From contig JASFBA010000010.1 in the NCBI GenBank assembly GCA_036172265.1, positions 1 to 64,000 of the forward strand: a stretch of 64,000 bases of DNA, written 5' to 3'. A program made the translations under genes and the position numbers. The DNA is from JASFBA01 sp036172265 (GTDB lineage Bacteria; Chloroflexota; Chloroflexia; DTKN01). The notes under the pieces are model-generated. The model was not told where the DNA came from. It saw nothing but the letters and a program-made list of their open reading frames with translations, and did not search any database. Below are positions 45,183 to 52,800 of this stretch, piece by piece. Each line of letters begins with the position of its first letter. Position 1 is the stretch's first letter.

Positions 45183-45229
45183 ATCGGCATCGGACATCTG
45201 CCCTTTTTCCGGCCCCAAAGGAGGATCAT

Positions 45230-45565
45230 ATGGAAGTCACCGGAAAGGCGCTCAAGCGCGTTTATTATGTAACTATATCGGGCCGAGTGGACGCGGAAAC
45301 TTCTCCCCGGCTGGATGCCGTCTTGGACGAGGCCATGGCCCAAGGCTATTTCCGCTTCGTCCTGGACCTGGGGAACGTGACCTTTCTCAGCAGCCGTGGG
45401 CTGCGCAGCCTGCTTCGTCTGCGCAAGACGGTCCGTCGTTTCAACCGCGGCGACGTGCGTCTGGTCAACGTTCCGTCGAATATCCGCGAGACATTTTCCT
45501 TAGCCGGCCTTCTCTCCCTCTTCCCTATCTACGACGATGCCGTGGAGGCGGTGGGGAGTTTCTAG
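45230..45565 (+). CDS. STAS-domain anti-sigma-factor antagonist
   Basis: 111 residues; ATG 45230 behind AAAGGAGG. One complete STAS domain: beta-strand VYYVTISGRVDAETSP, then FVLDLGNVTFLSSRGLRSLLRL, with the phosphorylatable Ser54/Ser55 at the usual site. Such SpoIIAA/RsbV-like proteins bind an anti-sigma kinase when unphosphorylated. No kinase or sigma factor is adjacent, and the gene has its own promoter. The hydrogenase operon 290 bp downstream has a separate promoter. Confidence 0.88.
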   Translation: MEVTGKALKRVYYVTISGRVDAETSPRLDAVLDEAMAQGYFRFVLDLGNVTFLSSRGLRSLLRLRKTVRRFNRGDVRLVNVPSNIRETFSLAGLLSLFPIYDDAVEAVGSF

Positions 45566-45652
45566 CCGGGACGTCCGGGCCGGCGTCTGGAAACCGGTGC
45601 GACAGGCGTTCATTCTCTCTATTCCCCTGGAGGGGGGTCCTGTCCCTGCCCA

Positions 45653-45703
45653 TGACGAATTTCGTCACCCCCATTTGACAAGCCTGGGGAATCGTGGTAT
45701 AAT
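45653..45703 (+). promoter_or_regulatory. Hydrogenase operon promoter with upstream palindrome
   Basis: TTGACA (45675-45680), a 17-bp spacer and TATAAT (45698-45703) form a full consensus promoter. Seven bases upstream of the -35 is the perfect palindrome TGACGAATTTCGTCA (45653-45667), well placed for a regulator. It leaves a leader of about 145 nt before hydB. Elements seen directly; regulator unknown. Confidence 0.75.
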
Positions 45704-45727
45704 TCACATTAGAAAACCTCAACGGCG

Positions 45728-45833
45728 AGGTGTTCGATGGTGAATGGCTTAGACAACGAGGTCTTGGTTTGTAGGGCCTGGCGTCCTCTCCGGCCGGGGC
45801 GTAATGGCTCTGCACCCCTTGTTGTCCTCACCT
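45728..45833 (+). promoter_or_regulatory. Structured leader of the hydrogenase operon
   Basis: Nested pairings within the long untranslated leader: AGGTG (45728-45732) with CACCT (45829-45833), and inside it GACAACGAGG (45752-45761) with CCTTGTTGTC (45817-45826; nine Watson-Crick pairs and one G-U). The enclosed GC-rich region can fold further. This could be a cis-regulatory RNA; I do not recognise a known riboswitch class. Confidence 0.35.
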
Positions 45834-45853
45834 AGAGATACGAGGAGGATCCT

Positions 45854-46891
45854 ATGCCCCTCTGGATACTGCCCAAAGGAGAGGTCTGCACCTTTCTGGC
45901 GCGGCTGATGGCCGACTACGAGGTGATTGGCCCGGTAGCCAAGGACGATGCCTTTGTCTTCGCCTCGCTGCGCCGGCCGGAGGATGTTCGTCTGGACTAT
46001 CCTATTACCCTGCAGTCGCCCAAGGAGTTTCTCTTCCCGCCGGAGGAGACTCTCCTGCGCTTCTACCTGGGTCAGCCGCCTCAGGTCGAGGCAGTGCATA
46101 GCGACCGCAGGCGCATCCTCTTCGGTGTCCACCCTTGCGACATCAATGCCACCTGGCTCCTGGACCTGGCTTTTTCTCAGGACACCTTGGACACTCCCTA
46201 CATGGAACGGCGTGAACGCACCCTCATCGTCGGACTGGATTGCCTGCGCCCCTGCGACGAGCGCTCTTTCTGTAAGAGCATGGGCTCCCTGGAAGTTACC
46301 GGAGGCTACGACCTCTTCCTCACCGACTTGGGCGATTCCTATGGCGTAGAGGTAGGGACGGAGACCGGAAACGAACTCCTCTCCCGGTACGCCTTGGAAG
46401 CCCGGCCGGCCAGCGGGGAGGACGTGGCTCGCCTGAACCGGGTGCTGGGCGAAAAGTGGCCGCGCTTTACCCGGAAACTGAACGTCGAACCCGAGGTCCT
46501 GGCCCAGGTGCTCGAACTGACCTACGATAGCCCCCTCTGGGAGGAACTGGCTCGGAAATGCCTGGGCTGCGGTTCCTGTAACCTGGTCTGCCCCACCTGC
46601 TATTGCTTCGATGTGCAGGACCGCCTGAAGTTGAACCTCCAAGAGGGCGAACGGTTGCGCCGCTGGGACGGCTGCCTGCTCAAGGATTTTACCCGCGTCG
46701 CCTCAGGCGAGGTGTTCCGCGAACCTCGCTCGGCCCGGCTGCGCCACCGTTTCTACCGCAAGGGCAAGTACCTGTACGAGGACTATGGCCGTGTCGGCTG
46801 TGTTGGCTGTGGGCGCTGCGTGCGGGCCTGTCTGGTCAAGATCGACCCGGTCGAGATCTTCAACGCCCTCGAGTCCTCCTGCCGGGCCTGA
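45854..46891 (+). CDS. hydB: Group 3b hydrogenase beta subunit (HydB/AsrA-like Fe-S protein)
   Basis: 345 residues; ATG 45854 behind GAGGAGG. A domain with the VHPCDINAT motif shared by sulfhydrogenase/sulfite-reductase A-type subunits is followed by two [4Fe-4S] motifs, CLGCGSCNLVCPTCYCFD (about 237-254) and CVGCGRCVRACLVKID near the C-terminus. In Pyrococcus sulfhydrogenase this subunit relays electrons between the flavin subunit and the hydrogenase small subunit. The gene order B-G-D-A here equals that of archaeal hyd operons. A related protein recurs at 56915. Confidence 0.88.
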   Translation: MPLWILPKGEVCTFLARLMADYEVIGPVAKDDAFVFASLRRPEDVRLDYPITLQSPKEFLFPPEETLLRFYLGQPPQVEAVHSDRRRILFGVHPCDINATWLLDLAFSQDTLDTPYMERRERTLIVGLDCLRPCDERSFCKSMGSLEVTGGYDLFLTDLGDSYGVEVGTETGNELLSRYALEARPASGEDVARLNRVLGEKWPRFTRKLNVEPEVLAQVLELTYDSPLWEELARKCLGCGSCNLVCPTCYCFDVQDRLKLNLQEGERLRRWDGCLLKDFTRVASGEVFREPRSARLRHRFYRKGKYLYEDYGRVGCVGCGRCVRACLVKIDPVEIFNALESSCRA

Positions 46892-46912
46892 GGCAGGAGA
46901 AAGGAGCAGGAT

Positions 46913-47755
46913 ATGGAAGACCGAAAGATTGTAAGCGGTTCTCTCTACCTGCCCCGGATGGCGGAGGTCATCCAAGTGGAGCGGCTGACGGAGAAGGAAA
47001 AACTCTTCACCCTCCGTCTGGAAAAGGGCCAGGCCCTCGGCCAACACCCCGGGCAGTTCGTCGAGGTCTCCGTCCTGGGTATTGGCGAGGCTCCCATCTC
47101 GGTCTCCTCTTCCCCCACCCGCGGTGGCACCTTTGAACTATGTGTGCGCGCCATCGGTGATGTGACCAACGCGCTGCACCGGATGAAACCAGGAGATTGG
47201 GTGGGCATCCGGGGACCCTTCGGGCACGGTTTCCCCGTGGAAAAGATGCGCGGCAAGGACCTCCTCTTCGCCGCCGGGGGGTTGGGCCTAGCCCCGTTGC
47301 GCTCCCTTATCCAGTTCGTCCTGGACGAACGGGAGTCATTCGGCCGGGTCATCGTCCTCTACGGGGCACGCAACCCTTCCGAACTCCTCTTCACCGAAGA
47401 ACTGACCGCGTGGGCCCTACGCCGGGATATCGAGTTCCACCTGACAGTGGACCGGGGCGATGCCACCTGGACCGGCCATGTCGGGGTAATTACCACCCTC
47501 TTCCCCAGCGTGGCGGTCAATCCTCGCTCCACTGTGGCCGTGACCTGCGGGCCGCCCGTCATGTACCGCTTCGTGCTCATCGAACTTCTGGCCAAGGGCA
47601 TCCCGGAAAACCAGATTTACCTCTCTCTGGAACGCCGGATGAAGTGTGGCGTGGGCAAGTGTGGACACTGCCAGATCAACGGCGTCTACTGCTGCCAGGA
47701 GGGGCCCGTCTTCTTATACGCCCAGATCAAAGGACTGAAGGAGGCGATCGGATGA
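46913..47755 (+). CDS. hydG: Group 3b hydrogenase gamma subunit, FAD/NAD(P)-binding
   Basis: 280 residues. Ferredoxin-NADP reductase fold: a FAD-binding beta barrel with PISVSSSP, the AAGGLGLAPLRSL pyrophosphate loop of the nucleotide domain, CGPPVM, and a C-terminal [2Fe-2S] site with four Cys in MKCGVGKCGHCQINGVYCC. It exchanges electrons with NAD(P)H. The coenzyme preference (NADPH in archaeal homologues) cannot be read reliably. ATG overlap with hydD indicates coupling. Confidence 0.9.
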   Translation: MEDRKIVSGSLYLPRMAEVIQVERLTEKEKLFTLRLEKGQALGQHPGQFVEVSVLGIGEAPISVSSSPTRGGTFELCVRAIGDVTNALHRMKPGDWVGIRGPFGHGFPVEKMRGKDLLFAAGGLGLAPLRSLIQFVLDERESFGRVIVLYGARNPSELLFTEELTAWALRRDIEFHLTVDRGDATWTGHVGVITTLFPSVAVNPRSTVAVTCGPPVMYRFVLIELLAKGIPENQIYLSLERRMKCGVGKCGHCQINGVYCCQEGPVFLYAQIKGLKEAIG

Positions 47756-48519
47756 AGCCGCGGGTTGCCATCTTTGACTTTGGCTGCTGCGAGGGCTGCC
47801 AGTTGCAGATCGTCAACCTGGAGGAGGAAATTCTGGACCTCCTGGGCCCGGTGGAGATGGTCACCTGGCGTGAAGCCATGAGCGAGCACTCGGACGATTT
47901 TGACATCGCCCTGGTGGAAGGCTCCATCACCCGCGAAGAAGAGGTCTCCCGTCTGCAATGGATTCGGGAACAGGCCAAGACGCTCGTGGCCCTTGGGGCT
48001 TGTGCCCATATCGGCGGAATCAACTGCCTGAAAAACCGTTTCGATCTGGAGGAGGTGCGTCGCGCCGTCTACGGCGAGTATGCCGAATGGTTTGATACGG
48101 CACCCACACGCCCACTAGAGGCGGTGGTACGGGTGGACGCTGTTGTCCCGGGCTGTCCCGTCAACCGCCAGGAACTTCTGGAGATCATCAAGGCGCTCCT
48201 CCTGGGCAAAAAGCCGGCCCTCCCCACCTATTCCGTCTGTGTGGAATGCAAGCGCAAGAACAACGTCTGCGTCTTCGACAAGGGGCTGGTTTGCTTGGGG
48301 CCGATCGTCCGGGCCGGTTGTGGGGCCGTCTGCCCCTCCTTCGGCAATCGCTGCGAGGGCTGTCGGGGACTGGTCCCTGAACCGAATTTGAATTCCCACC
48401 GCGGGGTGTTGGCCCAATACGGGCTGAACCTGGAGGAGATTCTCCACTTCGTCAACCTCTACGGCGGCTGCCAGGCCGAACTGGCCTCTCTTCAGGGCCG
48501 GGAAGGAGGGCTACGATGA
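47752..48519 (+). CDS. hydD: Group 3b [NiFe] hydrogenase small (delta) subunit
   Basis: 255 residues. The proximal cluster begins with the N-terminal CCEGCQ motif (Cys13 and Cys16 in standard numbering of this motif), followed by GACAHIGGINCL and further Cys in the VVPGCP segment and the C-terminal CVECKRKNNVC/GAVCPSFGNRCEGC region, giving medial and distal clusters. It wires the active site to HydB/HydG. It lacks a Tat signal, as expected of cytoplasmic group 3 enzymes. Overlaps hydA by 4 bp. Confidence 0.92.
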   Translation: MKPRVAIFDFGCCEGCQLQIVNLEEEILDLLGPVEMVTWREAMSEHSDDFDIALVEGSITREEEVSRLQWIREQAKTLVALGACAHIGGINCLKNRFDLEEVRRAVYGEYAEWFDTAPTRPLEAVVRVDAVVPGCPVNRQELLEIIKALLLGKKPALPTYSVCVECKRKNNVCVFDKGLVCLGPIVRAGCGAVCPSFGNRCEGCRGLVPEPNLNSHRGVLAQYGLNLEEILHFVNLYGGCQAELASLQGREGGLR

Positions 48520-49805
48520 AGGACGGTAAGATCCAGGTGCACTACCTCACCCGTGTCGAAGGCCACGGGAACATCCACGTGGAAATCGCCGGCGGCGAAC
48601 TTCGCTCCTTCCGCTGGGAAATCCCCGAGGCACCGCGCTTCTTCGAGGCCATGGTACGGGGCCAGAGTTACGCCGACGTCGCCCACATTACCTCGCGTAT
48701 CTGTGGTATCTGCTCCATCGGCCATACCCTCTGTGCCCTGCAGGCGGTGGAGAATGCTCTGGGCGTGCGCCCCTCCGAGCAGACCCTCCTCCTGCGCAAA
48801 CTCATCCTACACGGGGAGACGGTGCAGAGCCACATCCTCCACGCCGGCTACCTGGCCGCGCCGGATTTCCTGGGTGCCCCTAGCGTTGTTCCCCTGGTGG
48901 AAAGCCATCGCGAGGTTGTCCTGACCATCATCCGCCTGCACCGGCTGGCCAACGAGTGGTGTGACCTCATCGGTGGCCGGACGACCCATCCGATCAACGC
49001 CGTGGTCAACGGCTGGACCAGCCTGCCGACGGAGGAACAACTTTCTGCCCTGCGCACCCGCATCGAGGCCGGCCTAGCCGATGCCTGGGCTATCGTCGAG
49101 GTCTTTCGGCTGTTCTCCATCCCCGACTTCCGGCGCGATACCGAATACCTGGCTCTTCGGCATCCCGATGAGTACGCCTTCTACGAGGGCGACATCGCCT
49201 CGACCGATGGAGGCACCACTCCCGTTTCGGACTATCGGAAGAAGGTGATCGAGTTCATCGTTCCCTACTCGACCGCCAAGCGGGCTCGTTCGGACCGCCG
49301 GCCCTCCTACGCCGTAGGGGCACTGGCCCGTTTCAATAACAACTATGAGCAACTTTCCCCCCAGGCCAGGAAGGCGGCCGAAGCCCTGGGCTTCCGCCCG
49401 GTCTGCACCAATCCTTTTATGAACACAGTGGCTCAGGTGGTAGAGGTAGTCCACGCCCTAGAAGATAGCCTTCGTCTCATTGACCTCCTGCTGGCCCGGG
49501 GGTTGCGCCGGGAGGATCGCACGGTGCAGGTGCGGGCTGGCCACGGCGTGGGGGCGGTGGAGGTGCCCCGGGGTGTCCTCTTCCACGAGTACACGCTGGA
49601 CGAACGCGGCCTGGTGGTGGAAGCCAATCTGGTCATCCCCACCGGGCAGAACCATCAGAATATCGAGGATGATATGGAGGCCCTGATCCCACAGGTCATC
49701 GAGCGTCCCCAGGAAGAGATCCGCCTCCTTCTGGAAATGCTCGTGCGGGCCTATGACCCCTGTATCTCCTGTTCGACCCATCTTCTCGAGGTCGAGTTCC
49801 GCTGA
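48516..49805 (+). CDS. hydA: Group 3b [NiFe] hydrogenase large (alpha) subunit
   Basis: 429 residues. The nickel-iron ligands are complete: Cys63 and Cys66 in RICGICSIGH and Cys416 and Cys419 in YDPCISCSTH. A seven-residue tail follows His422, the usual cleavage site for the maturation protease encoded by the next gene. The RVEGHG motif (Glu15) lies near the N-terminus. Reversible H2 oxidation/production. The set of partner subunits puts it in group 3b (NAD(P)-linked, bifunctional 'sulfhydrogenase'). Confidence 0.95.
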   Translation: MKDGKIQVHYLTRVEGHGNIHVEIAGGELRSFRWEIPEAPRFFEAMVRGQSYADVAHITSRICGICSIGHTLCALQAVENALGVRPSEQTLLLRKLILHGETVQSHILHAGYLAAPDFLGAPSVVPLVESHREVVLTIIRLHRLANEWCDLIGGRTTHPINAVVNGWTSLPTEEQLSALRTRIEAGLADAWAIVEVFRLFSIPDFRRDTEYLALRHPDEYAFYEGDIASTDGGTTPVSDYRKKVIEFIVPYSTAKRARSDRRPSYAVGALARFNNNYEQLSPQARKAAEALGFRPVCTNPFMNTVAQVVEVVHALEDSLRLIDLLLARGLRREDRTVQVRAGHGVGAVEVPRGVLFHEYTLDERGLVVEANLVIPTGQNHQNIEDDMEALIPQVIERPQEEIRLLLEMLVRAYDPCISCSTHLLEVEFR

Positions 49806-49812
49806 GGCGGGT

Positions 49813-50304
49813 ATGGAAAACAAAGGCCGGCCGGTTCTGGTTCTGGGTTTGGGGAACCCTCTCTATGGAGATGACGGCTTCGGCCCGGCGGTGATCGAGG
49901 CCCTTTCCCGGCTGGAACTTCCGGACGAGGTGGAGGTGCTGGACGGTGGCACGGCCGGCTTGGGGCTTCTTTCGGCCATCGCCGGCCGGAGGCGCCTCCT
50001 GGTGGTAGATGTGGCTGAGATGGGCCAGCCGACAGGGACGCTCGTGCACTTCCGCTGGCCGGAGGTGGGCCTGATTGGGGCTGTTTCTCTCCTTTCCCTC
50101 CACCAGGCCGGCCTGGCCGAAATACTTGCTCTAGCCGAGCGGCTGGGATGGGCCCCAAAAGAGGTGGATATCTTTGCCCTGCAGCCCGCTTCCCTGGGCT
50201 GGCAGAGGGGACTGAGCCGGTCCGCCCGGGAGAGGGTGCCCGAAGCAGTGGCCGCCATCCTGGCGGTGCTCTCCCGGGTCTCGGTCGGATGTTGTGAGGT
50301 ATAG
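49813..50304 (+). CDS. [NiFe] hydrogenase maturation endopeptidase
   Basis: 163 residues from ATG 49813, seven bases after hydA. HycI/HyaD-family fold: GLGNPLYGDDGFGP carries the first nickel-ligand acidic residue, VVDVAEMG the second, and the His in LSLHQAGL the third. It would remove the C-terminal tail of HydA after nickel insertion. No hyp genes are in the window, so the rest of the maturation machinery must be encoded elsewhere. Confidence 0.9.
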   Translation: MENKGRPVLVLGLGNPLYGDDGFGPAVIEALSRLELPDEVEVLDGGTAGLGLLSAIAGRRRLLVVDVAEMGQPTGTLVHFRWPEVGLIGAVSLLSLHQAGLAEILALAERLGWAPKEVDIFALQPASLGWQRGLSRSARERVPEAVAAILAVLSRVSVGCCEV

Positions 50305-50315
50305 GAGGACGGACC

Positions 50316-50711
50316 ATGGCCAAGATTCTGGTAGTGGATGATGACCCGGACACGGTCGAGGTCATCCGTATGACCCTGGAAAGTGCCGGCTACGAGGTGG
50401 TCAGCGCTTCGAGCGGCCGGCAGGGTCTGGACCGCGTAGTCTCTGAAAATCCCGACCTTATTATCCTGGATGTGATGATGGACACGACCACGGAAGGCTT
50501 CCAGTTCAGCCTGACACTGCGCAGTCCGGACCCGAACTCGCCCTATGCCGCCTATCGCCATATCCCCATCCTGATGCTGACGGCCATCCACACCACCACA
50601 CCGCTGCGCTTTGCACCCGACGTAGACTACCTCCCGGTAGAAGAGTTTGTGGAAAAGCCGATCTCGCCGGAGAGGCTTCTGGAGAAGGTGGCGCGGCTCC
50701 TGAATCGTTGA
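50316..50711 (+). CDS. Stand-alone response regulator receiver
   Basis: 131 residues; ATG 50316 behind AGGAGGACGG. A CheY-like domain with the acidic pair DDD (8-10), phospho-acceptor Asp52, Thr89 and Lys114, and no output domain. The alpha3-beta4 region is extended (about 56-82). It sits between the hydrogenase protease and the ACT gene with short gaps, so it is likely co-transcribed with the redox genes. The partner kinase is not in view. Its role may be protein-protein control of the complex rather than transcription (inference). Confidence 0.88.
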   Translation: MAKILVVDDDPDTVEVIRMTLESAGYEVVSASSGRQGLDRVVSENPDLIILDVMMDTTTEGFQFSLTLRSPDPNSPYAAYRHIPILMLTAIHTTTPLRFAPDVDYLPVEEFVEKPISPERLLEKVARLLNR

Positions 50712-50724
50712 GCAGGGAAGCAAG

Positions 50725-51201
50725 TTGGCGAAAATCCAGATTGGTGGTATCATTAAGACAGGTGCCCTGACCCTGATCCAGGTGCTGGGTTTGCCCCCGG
50801 CGACGCGGGCTGTTGCCCAACTGATGGCGGCACTGGGGGCCGAAGGCATCAGTGCCAATGCCGTCGTGCAGTGCCGGGACTATGCCGGCGGCTTTAGTCT
50901 AGCGCTCACTGTGGCTCAGGCCTATCGGGAGCAGGCGCTTCGGGTGGTCCGGCAGGTGGCCACAGCCCTGAACGCCCGGGCGGTCGAAGAGCGGACCCCG
51001 GTGGCGCTGGTGGCGGTTTACGGCCCGCACTTTTCCGACCGGCCGGCCATCGCCGGGGAGATGTTCTCCGCCTTAGCCGGGGCCGGCGTGGAAACACTGA
51101 TGATCACCACTTCCATTTCCACGGTGGCCTGCGTGGTCTCCGCCAAAGAACTGGAGAGGGCTGAGACCGTGCTCAAGGAGACCTTTCTCCTACCCCCATA
51201 G
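50725..51201 (+). CDS. ACT-domain protein (tandem, aspartokinase-like)
   Basis: 158 residues from TTG 50725, fourteen bases after the response regulator. Two ACT-like beta-alpha-beta modules: the first around 8-80 and the second around 90-158, with VALVAVYGPHFSDRPAIAGEMFSALAGAGV and SISTVACVV very like the regulatory domains of aspartate kinases. There is no kinase domain. Free-standing ACT proteins usually sense amino acids or other small ligands. Its place inside a hydrogenase-Hdr operon is unusual. The family is clear, the ligand unknown. Confidence 0.75.
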   Translation: MAKIQIGGIIKTGALTLIQVLGLPPATRAVAQLMAALGAEGISANAVVQCRDYAGGFSLALTVAQAYREQALRVVRQVATALNARAVEERTPVALVAVYGPHFSDRPAIAGEMFSALAGAGVETLMITTSISTVACVVSAKELERAETVLKETFLLPP

Positions 51202-51222
51202 GAGCACCTTTGGAGTCAAGAC

Positions 51223-51792
51223 ATGGAAGCGAATATGCTAAAACTGGACCTGAAAGAGCGCCCCTTTGCCGAGCAGATCCGCCGGCGTATCCAGGTGGAC
51301 GTGCGCGAGTGCTACCAGTGCGGACGCTGCACGGCCGGCTGTCCGGTGGCCGGCTGGATGGACGCTGCTCCTCACCAGATTCTGCGCGGCATCCAGTTGG
51401 AGCAGAAAGAGTGGGTGCTCGGCCGCAATACCTACTGGATCTGTGCCAGTTGTGTTACCTGTTCCACCCGCTGCCCCTGCCAGGTGGACGTGGCCCGGGT
51501 GATGGACGCCCTGCGCGAACTCGCCCTGGCCGAGGGGATCCGCCCCTCCGAGCGAACGGTCAAGGCCTTCCACCAGGCCTTTTTGCAATGGGTGCGCCTG
51601 ACCGGCCGGATGTACGAGGTCGGCCTGATCGGGCTGTATAACCTCCGCTCCGGCCAACTCCTTTCCAGCCTGGACCTGGCCTTGCCGATGCTTACCCACC
51701 GGAAGGTCTCCCTCCTCCCCAAACGCTTCCGGGGACAGGATGAGGTGAACCGCATCTTTGAACGAGTTGCCGCCCTGGAGGAAAAAGGATGA
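51223..51792 (+). CDS. hdrC: Heterodisulfide reductase subunit C-like (HdrC)
   Basis: 189 residues. Two [4Fe-4S] motifs, CYQCGRCTAGCP (about 29-40) and CASCVTCSTRCPCQVD (about 73-88), in the HdrC arrangement, followed by a helical C-terminus. It passes electrons from HdrA to HdrB. Overlaps hdrB by 4 bp. The C-terminal LDLALPMLTHRKVSLLPKRF segment is typical of bacterial HdrC relatives. Confidence 0.9.
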   Translation: MEANMLKLDLKERPFAEQIRRRIQVDVRECYQCGRCTAGCPVAGWMDAAPHQILRGIQLEQKEWVLGRNTYWICASCVTCSTRCPCQVDVARVMDALRELALAEGIRPSERTVKAFHQAFLQWVRLTGRMYEVGLIGLYNLRSGQLLSSLDLALPMLTHRKVSLLPKRFRGQDEVNRIFERVAALEEKG

Positions 51793-52661
51793 CCCGTCTG
51801 GCCTATTACCCCGGGTGCACGCTGGAGACCACGGCCCGGGAATACGATGTCTCTGCCCGGATTTCCTCCCGCGAAATCGGCCTCGAACTGGTCGAACTGG
51901 AGGGCTGGACCTGTTGCGGGGCTTCCTCCGGCCATTCCACCTACTACGAACTTTCCCTTGCCCTGCCGGCCCGAAACTTGCGCCTGGCCGTCGAACAGGG
52001 TTTTGACGCCCTCGTTGCCCCCTGCGCCATGTGCTATGCCCGGCTGCGCCACACCGTCCACGACCTGCGCGACCCCTCCCTCCGTGCCCGTATCAACGGC
52101 CTCCTCGATCTTCCCTGGGAGGGCGATGTTCAGGTCCATTCGCTGGTGGACCTTTTCTCACAAGAAGAAAATCTGGCCCTTCTCCGAGAAAAAAGACAAC
52201 GCGACCTGAACAGGCTGCGCCTGGTGGCCTACTACGGCTGCCTCCTGGTGCGCCCGCCCGAGGTCCTGTCTCCCGACGACCCGGAGTACCCGACCATGTT
52301 GGACCGCATCGTCCAAGCCGCCGGAGCGACGCTTGTGGACTGGCCTCTGAAGACAGAGTGCTGCGGCGGAAGCATCTCCCTTTCGCGCACCGAGATCGCG
52401 TTGGAACTGACGCGCAAACTGCTGGAGGATGCACTGCGACGAGGCGCCAACGGCCTCGTGACCGCCTGTCCGATGTGCCACGCCAATTTGGATATGCGCC
52501 AGGGCCAGATCAACCGGCGCTATGGAACTGATTTTCACCTCCCAATCTTTTATTTCACCCAGATCGTCGGCCTGGCGACCGGTCATGGGGTAGAAGAACT
52601 TTTGCTGGACCACCATTTGACCGATCCCCGGCCGCTGCTTGCCGAATCCGGCATCCAGTAG
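51789..52661 (+). CDS. hdrB: Heterodisulfide reductase subunit B-like (HdrB)
   Basis: 290 residues with two CCG domains: YYPGCTLETTA ... TCCGASSG ... PCAMCYARL, and YYGCLLVRP ... ECCGGSIS ... CPMCHANLD. In methanogens these cysteine-rich domains hold the noncubane [4Fe-4S] clusters that cleave the CoM-S-S-CoB disulfide. In bacteria the disulfide-type substrate is unknown in most cases. All CCG cysteines needed for both clusters appear present. Confidence 0.92.
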   Translation: MTRLAYYPGCTLETTAREYDVSARISSREIGLELVELEGWTCCGASSGHSTYYELSLALPARNLRLAVEQGFDALVAPCAMCYARLRHTVHDLRDPSLRARINGLLDLPWEGDVQVHSLVDLFSQEENLALLREKRQRDLNRLRLVAYYGCLLVRPPEVLSPDDPEYPTMLDRIVQAAGATLVDWPLKTECCGGSISLSRTEIALELTRKLLEDALRRGANGLVTACPMCHANLDMRQGQINRRYGTDFHLPIFYFTQIVGLATGHGVEELLLDHHLTDPRPLLAESGIQ

Positions 52662-52680
52662 CCCGCCGGCTGGGAAGGAT

Positions 52681-52745
52681 ACGCAATACGAATACGCAAT
52701 ACGAATACGCAATACGAATACACAATACGAATACGCAATACGAAA
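52681..52745. repeat. Five tandem 13-bp repeats between hdrB and hdrA
   Basis: Five consecutive 13-bp units of ACGCAATACGAAT (52681-52693, 52694-52706, 52707-52719, 52720-52732 with one change, 52733-52745 with the last base changed). No spacers, so not a CRISPR. It occupies half of the only sizeable gap in the hdrCBA run and has much lower GC than the genes around it. Confidence 0.9.
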
Positions 52746-52800
52746 CGCGCATCACCAAGCCGGCCCTACCACCGGCTTTCGATCCTAACGGAGGTCTTTC

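Noticed and set aside
44640..45229. Intact insertion sequence
   Set aside because: Only a frameshifted transposase C-terminus is left and no terminal inverted repeats or target duplications are visible.
52681..52745. Possible CRISPR
   Set aside because: Units are directly tandem with no spacers and only 13 bp long.
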